Shown here: piece after piece, positions 12,577 through 16,803 of the stretch
Layout: each line of letters opens with the position of its first letter
Position numbering within the stretch: position 1 is the stretch's first letter
Source: CAYLLT01 sp964591605
GTDB taxonomy: Bacteria > Planctomycetota > Phycisphaerae > UBA1845 > PWPN01
Direction: 5' to 3'
Assembly: GCA_964591605.1 (NCBI GenBank)
Contig: CAZQEN010000155.1
Location: 1 to 16,803 of the forward strand
Length of the DNA stretch: 16,803 bases
The notes under the pieces: model-generated
Told to the model about the DNA's origin: nothing
Database searches by the model: none
Seen by the model: the letters and a program-made list of their open reading frames with translations, nothing else
Program-made: the position numbers and the translations under genes

Positions 12577-14333
12577 ATGCTTACTTCGGTGGGGCAGTCA
12601 GCGGATCTTGCGACTCATCCGGTTTCTTCGGGCTCGGCCTTGCGTGACCGTGGGGCGGTTCCGGGCGGTGCGCATGCACTGGTGCTGCTGCTCGCGCTGA
12701 TGGCCGGCGTGGCCGCGGTGTGGGGCGGGCCGCCGATGGGCGAGCATGAGGCGCTGGTGGCGGAGATCGCCCGCAACATGCGGCTCAGCGGCGACTGGGT
12801 CATGCCGCAGTTCGTGGGCACCGGCTACATGCGCAAGCCGCCGCTGCCGTACTGGCTGGTGGCGTCGTCGTCGTACCTGTTCGGGCCGGATCCAGCGACG
12901 GGCCTGCCGGTGACGACGGCGGCGGCCCGGCTGCCGTCTGGACTCGCAGCGTTGGGGACGGTGCTGCTGGTCTGGAAGCTCGCGTCGGTGATGTTCGGCC
13001 GGCGCGTCGGCCTGATTGCCGGTTTGATCGGGTCGAGCAACATCTTCCTGCTGCTCTATGCGCCCAACGCGACGGCGGAGATGCCGCTGACGTTCTGCTG
13101 CACGTGGGCGTACTTCCACTTCTGGATGGCGGTGAGGAAAGGCCAAAAAGTCGAAAGTCGAAAGTCGAAAGTCGAAACCCNNNNNNNNNNNNNNNNNNNN
13201 NNNNNNNNNNNNNNNNNNNNNNNNNNNNNNNNNNNNNNNNNNNNNNNNNNNNNNNNNNNNNNNNNNNNNNNNNNNNNNNNATCTTCATCTTCGCCGCGTT
13301 CTTCGTGCCCTGGATGCTGGCGGTGGCGCACCGCGATCCGCATGCGTGGGACCTGTGGAACTGGCAGTACCTGCAACGGGCGGCGGGCGACTATGAAGAC
13401 ACGCGCCCGCGCGGGCCGTTCTATTACGTGCAGTACGTCGTCGGCATGACGGCGCCGTGGCTGTTCCTGCTGCCCGAGGCGGCGCTGGCGCCGTGGCTGA
13501 AGCGCTACGCGGTCTGGCGGCGGCCGCTGCTGTTCGCCGGGCTGTGGGCCCTGGTGTCGATCGGCATCATGTCGATTGAGCCGTTCAAGAAGCCGTATTA
13601 CATTGCCCCGGCGATTCCGGCCCTGGTGCTCATGATGGCGGCGGTGGCGTACCGCTTCTACGTCGTCCAGCCTCTGGAGCGGCGCTGGGCGAAGCTGGCC
13701 ACGCTGGGGATGGCGGCCGGACTCGTGGCCGGGCTGATCGGCGGCGGCGTATGGCTGCACAAACACTACCCGGATCTGACGTTGCGCCTGTTGCTCGTGG
13801 CCGCCGGCGGGGCGGCGCTGCTGGTGCTGGCGGGGGCGGCATATGCACGCCGGCGGGCGTGGCTCGCCCTGGGACTGACGGCCGTGGCGAGCCTGGCTGT
13901 CTTCAACATCGTCTGGTACACCAGCGGCGCGATGCTCGGCGAGATGGACGACACCCGGCGGCTGGCCGAAACGCTCAACCGGCTCGGCCTGCCGCCCGAC
14001 GCGAAGATTTACTGGGCCGACCGCAAGCCCGAGCCGCGGCTGAGCTTCTACTTCAAGCGCGACACGCGCCACCTCACACCGCCCTCACAGATCGTCTCAC
14101 AGATGGTCGATCGCACCAGCGGCGAAGAAGACCTCCAGTTGATGGCGCTCGAGAATGCCCGGAACGTGATGAATTCGGACAAACCGGCGTATCTGCTGGT
14201 GACCCGCAAGTCATTCAGCATGATGGAGACATTCGCCGACGTTCACGGCCAGGTGCTCGCGACCGTCACCCAGGACCCCAGGCGCCCGCACAAGGACCTG
14301 CTCATCGTCGCCAACGCGGCGCATGGGAAGTAA
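12577..14333 (+). CDS. ArnT/PMT-type GT-C glycosyltransferase, broken by a 100-N gap
   Basis: An integral-membrane glycosyltransferase of the family that uses polyprenyl-phosphate sugars (GT39/GT83-like). The first part (12577-13180, 201 residues) has a hydrophobic helix at 33-50, the acidic loop GEHEALVAEIARNMRLSGDW (Glu56, Glu58) and RKPPLPYWL (86-94), all hallmarks of this family. The part after the gap starts with IFIFAAFFVPWMLAVAHRDP, contains FKKPYYIAPAIPAL and several more membrane helices, and ends with a soluble domain reading YWADRKPEPRLSFYFKRDTR. The halves are in different frames, and the central helices with the usual Leu-Thr-Lys-Gly-Pro region are absent, so the real gap exceeds what is drawn. 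A GTCGAAA array is read in frame just before the gap. A misjoin of two genes cannot be excluded but the halves are complementary. Confidence 0.8.
13150..13177 (+). repeat. GTCGAAA heptamer array at the edge of the scaffold gap
   Basis: Four identical GTCGAAA units run from 13150 to 13177 and end 3 bp before the 100 Ns. They are translated as VESRKSKVE in the glycosyltransferase frame; three units make 21 nt, so multiples of three units keep the frame. The true array may be longer, because the assembly stops here. Confidence 0.95.
13181..13280. other. Assembly gap of 100 N
   Basis: Exactly 100 Ns, the conventional placeholder for unknown length. It interrupts the glycosyltransferase gene, with a heptamer repeat directly to its left. 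Confidence 0.97.
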
Positions 14334-14675
14334 CCGCTCCAGGGCGGCACGGCAGATGACCGAGAACGCAGCGCGGACCGGCTCCGCAACCGAAACAGAG
14401 GATCGCGAAGGTACGAAAACACGAAAGAGGATGTTCTCTTGTTTTCGTGATAGGAAGCGATCAGAGAAGCTCGTCACAAAAACAGGAAGTCGCGCGTTTG
14501 TAGTACGGAGAGAATGAGACACATTAACCAACAGCAAACCAGCCCAGAACCTCACTGCGGCCGATGCTGACGGTCGTGTTCCTTAGGGTGTGTCTTCTCC
14601 GTGTCGTCTGTGTGCGACGTCCTCTCCGTGTTCCCACTGAGTGCTGCTGTGGCCCATAGGACGGTGTCGGCGGGG
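14334..14675. other. Gene-free stretch between convergent genes, with decayed repeats
   Basis: This 342-bp gap separates the ends of the glycosyltransferase and surface-protein genes. It holds CGAAGGTACGAAAACACGAA and its partial inverted copy near 14407-14448, then a region rich in CTCCGTG/CTGTGTG words (about 14594-14640) that looks like another decayed short-repeat family. I see no credible ORF, RNA gene or strong terminator. Confidence 0.6.
14413..14448. repeat. Imperfect hairpin of ACGAAAACA arms
   Basis: ACGAAAACA (14413-14421) is inverted as TGTTTTCGT (14440-14448), and inside them AGAG (14426-14429) can pair with CTCT (14436-14439). It lies about 80 bp after the glycosyltransferase stop. 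It resembles a decayed CACGAAG-type array; a role in transcription termination between convergent genes is possible. Confidence 0.55.
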
Positions 14676-16803
14676 TCATGCCCGGCGGAGGCGGCGGCGC
14701 GGCATGAGCGCCCAACCGGTCATGATCCCGGCGATGGCCGCTGCGGCGCCCGACCCGCAGGCCGCGGCAGGGGGCGCCGGTACGCTCCCAGCGGGTGCCA
14801 GTACGGCACAGCCCTCGTCGTCCACGTCCGTGCCCGCGGCCGTGCCCGGGCAGCGGTCGGCGGCGTTAAGCACGCCGTCAGCATCGTCATCAAGCTGCGA
14901 TGCGTCGCCATCGGACAACACCAGACACCCGTCCGGACGGACCTGCGCTCCCGTCGGCGTCCCCGGACACTGATCCAGATCGTCCGTTACGCCGTCACCG
15001 TCGCTGTCACGCTGCCCGGGAGCGCAACCTCTGGAATCGACGGCGGTGCCGGCAGCAGTGCCCGGACAAAAGTCCCTCTCGTCCGTGATCCCGTCCTGAT
15101 CGGTGTCCTTCGGCGGCGGCGGTGAGGTAATGCATCCCTCGTCCACCTGGCCGCCGCAGTTGTTGTCCACACCATCGCCGCACACTTCCGACATGCCCGG
15201 ATGCACGTCCGAGCGGCGGTCGTCGCAGTCGGAGTGGTCCGACACATACCCCGCAGGCGGCGACACGGACGTCGTGCTGTCGGCGGTGTCGCCGTACCCG
15301 TCGCCGTCCACATCCCGATACCAGGTGCTGCTGCAGGGCGCGTCTCCACCCAGACAGTCATCATCGATCCCGTTTCCACAGACCTCCTCCGCGCCGGGAT
15401 GGATCGCGTCATTCTGATCATCGCAGTCGGTGTTGTCGCTCACGTATCCGATCGGTTGCGTGCAGGATACCTGGCTGTCGGCGGCTTTGCCGTAGGCATC
15501 GCCGTCCGCATCGCGGTACCAGATGGGGCAGGGCGCGGATGCTGCGGCGTAGTTCTGTTGTGTCTGATTGCCTGTGACGTTGGTGTACGTGCGGTTGGCG
15601 GGGGTGAAGGTGTAACCCGACTTGTTTGGCGTGACTGTACCGCTGAAACCGGAGGCGACGGTCACACTGTAATTGCCGCTGGCATCGGTGACCGGATTCC
15701 CCGGAAGCCCCGAGAGGGTCACGCCCGGAAGGCTCATGATGCCTGCCGATACCCGCCCGGAGATGGTGTACGACTGGAAGCTTGCGACGTAATCCTGTTG
15801 TGTCTGATTGGCCGTGACGTACGTGTATGTGCGGTTGGCGGGGGCAAAGGTGTGACCCGCCTTGCCTGGCGTGACCGTGCCGCTGAAGCCGAAGGCGACC
15901 GTTGCACTGTAGTTGCCGTTCGCATCAGTGACCGGATTATCCGGCAGCCCGGCGAGGGTCACGCCCGGCAGACTGACCAGACCCACCGTCACCCGACCAG
16001 AGATCGTGTACGACTGGAGCGACCCCGAGTAGTCCTGCTGCGTCTGATTGCTCGTGACGCTGGTGTACGTGCGGCTGGCCGGGGTGAAGGCATAGCCGTC
16101 CTTGGTGGGCGTCACCGTTGCGCTGAATCCGGAGGCCACGGTCACACTGTAGTTGCCGTTCGCATCAGAGACCGGATTACCCGGCAGCCCTGAGAGGATC
16201 ACTCCCGGTAGGCTCACCAGACCCACGGTCACCCGGCCGGAGATGGTGTACGACTGGAGCGACCCGGTGTAATCCTGCTGCGTCTGATTGCTCGTGACGT
16301 TGGTGTACGTGCGGCTGGCCGGAGTGAAGGCATAGCCATTCTTGGCGGGTGTGACGGTCGCGCTGAATCCGGGGGCGACCGTCACACTGTAGTTGCCGCT
16401 CGAATCGGTGACTGGATTGCCCGGCAGTCCTGAGAGGGTCACGCCCGGTAGGCTCACCAGACCCACGGTCACCCGGCCGGAGATGGTGTACGATTGGAGC
16501 GACCCGGCGTAATCCTGCTGTGTCTGATTGGCAGCCACGTTGGTGTACGTTCGGCTGGCCGGAGTGAATGCATAACCGTCCTTGGTGGGTGTGACCGTCC
16601 CGCTGAAGCCGGAGGCCACGGTCACACTGTAGTTACCGCTCGAATCAGTGACTGGATTGCCCGGCAAACCCGAGAGGGTGACTCCCGGCAAACCTGAAAT
16701 GCCTGCCGTCACCCGGCCGGAGATGGTGTACGACTGGAGCGACCCGGCGTAATCCTGCTGCGTCTGATTGCTCGTGACGTTGGTGTACGTGCGGCTGGCC
16801 GGA
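14676..16803 (-). CDS. Large surface protein: 80-residue tandem repeats, MopE motifs, TSP3 repeats, C-terminal anchor (N-terminus outside window)
   Basis: The reading frame is open to the window edge, so about 709 C-terminal residues are seen. In order they contain part of one and then five full 80-residue repeats (TISGRVTVGLVSLPGVTLSG to NQTQQDY), which look like carboxypeptidase-regulatory-type beta-sandwich domains; two MopE-type putative metal-binding motifs (WYRDADGDAYG, TDCDDQ, IHPGAEEVCGNGIDDDC; then WYRDVDGDGYG, SDCDDRR, VHPGMSEVCGDGVDNNC); and three thrombospondin type 3 calcium repeats (DTDQDGITDERDFCPGT, DSDGDGVTDDLDQCPGT, DDDADGVLNAADRCPGT). It ends with a Cys-Gly-Ser-Gly, a short hydrophobic stretch and RRRLRRA, a layout like MYXO-CTERM/PEP-CTERM sorting tails. 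An exported, calcium-stabilised surface or adhesion protein is likely. The repeats are nearly identical, so their number may be under-assembled. Confidence 0.85.
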   Translation of the reverse strand, partial: PASRTYTNVTSNQTQQDYAGSLQSYTISGRVTAGISGLPGVTLSGLPGNPVTDSSGNYSVTVASGFSGTVTPTKDGYAFTPASRTYTNVAANQTQQDYAGSLQSYTISGRVTVGLVSLPGVTLSGLPGNPVTDSSGNYSVTVAPGFSATVTPAKNGYAFTPASRTYTNVTSNQTQQDYTGSLQSYTISGRVTVGLVSLPGVILSGLPGNPVSDANGNYSVTVASGFSATVTPTKDGYAFTPASRTYTSVTSNQTQQDYSGSLQSYTISGRVTVGLVSLPGVTLAGLPDNPVTDANGNYSATVAFGFSGTVTPGKAGHTFAPANRTYTYVTANQTQQDYVASFQSYTISGRVSAGIMSLPGVTLSGLPGNPVTDASGNYSVTVASGFSGTVTPNKSGYTFTPANRTYTNVTGNQTQQNYAAASAPCPIWYRDADGDAYGKAADSQVSCTQPIGYVSDNTDCDDQNDAIHPGAEEVCGNGIDDDCLGGDAPCSSTWYRDVDGDGYGDTADSTTSVSPPAGYVSDHSDCDDRRSDVHPGMSEVCGDGVDNNCGGQVDEGCITSPPPPKDTDQDGITDERDFCPGTAAGTAVDSRGCAPGQRDSDGDGVTDDLDQCPGTPTGAQVRPDGCLVLSDGDASQLDDDADGVLNAADRCPGTAAGTDVDDEGCAVLAPAGSVPAPPAAACGSGAAAAIAGIMTGWALMPRRRLRRA
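15541..16803 (-). repeat. 240-bp tandem repeat, five full copies plus a partial one
   Basis: Landmarks such as TGTACGACTGG recur at exactly 240-bp intervals (near 15768, 16008, 16248, 16488 and 16728). Each unit codes for one 80-residue domain. The units at 16021-16740 are most alike, while the one nearest the C-terminus is more diverged, which fits repeated duplication within the array. The sixth copy runs off the window. Confidence 0.95.

Noticed and set aside
15201..16193. 330-codon open frame on the plus strand opposite the surface-protein repeats
   Set aside because: Its repetitive look comes from the 240-bp repeats of the real minus-strand gene, whose MopE and TSP3 motifs are unambiguous.

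Overview
The window is GC-rich (about 63% in a gene line counted by eye) and looks like a planctomycete, most likely of the Phycisphaerae type. The clues are Thr/Arg-Pro-Ala and Ser-Gln-Pro-Ala linkers after signal peptides (positions 3500, 7100 and 7720), exported Tat-type TIM-barrel and aldo/keto reductase enzymes, a Gfo/Idh/MocA oxidoreductase, a TPR membrane protein with a TMTC-like core, and a dense load of short intergenic repeats. This placement is an inference from gene style; no rRNA or marker gene is present. The contig is a scaffold with two N runs (424-433 and 13181-13280), each of which breaks a gene and changes its frame.

Layout. 1-818 (-): MddA-like methanethiol S-methyltransferase, split by a 10-N gap. 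970-1902 (+): ketopantoate reductase family protein. 2042-3301 (+): TruD tRNA pseudouridine synthase. 3364-3879 (+): coiled-coil lipoprotein. 4028-4915 (+): Tat-exported sugar isomerase/epimerase-like TIM barrel. 4955-6976 (-): multi-pass TMTC-like protein with five TPRs, preceded on the same strand by an exported SGNH/GDSL hydrolase (7048-7809). A divergent intergenic region with a perfect palindrome separates the hydrolase from a two-gene unit (7955-8769, +): a small helical protein overlapping a regulator with two helix-turn-helix regions. A two-gene minus-strand unit of predicted PD-(D/E)XK-fold proteins follows: Uma2 at 10015-9383 and a low-GC protein at 9356-8829. Next come a Gfo/Idh/MocA dehydrogenase (11157-10069, -) and a divergent Tat-exported aldo/keto reductase (11421-12389, +). 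12577-14333 (+) is an ArnT/PMT-type GT-C glycosyltransferase broken by a 100-N gap. 14676-16803 (-) is the C-terminal part of a large surface protein with 80-residue tandem repeats, MopE-type motifs, thrombospondin type 3 calcium repeats and a C-terminal anchor.

The most unusual feature is in the spaces between genes. At least five unrelated families of 7- or 8-nt tandem repeats occur in 13 kb: GTGARAY, GACMAMY, CARATYY, GTCGAAA and MCACGAAG. They sit at gene edges. One encodes the last five codons and the stop of the panE-like gene, one abuts the truD start codon, one covers the start of the lipoprotein gene, one lies inside the glycosyltransferase gene at the scaffold gap, and one forms a 25-bp hairpin just upstream of that gene. 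Separate GC-rich hairpins with 3-nt loops (7891-7911 and 11355-11400) and a long inverted repeat (11270-11349) add to this. No tRNA, rRNA, CRISPR array, transposase or phage gene was seen.
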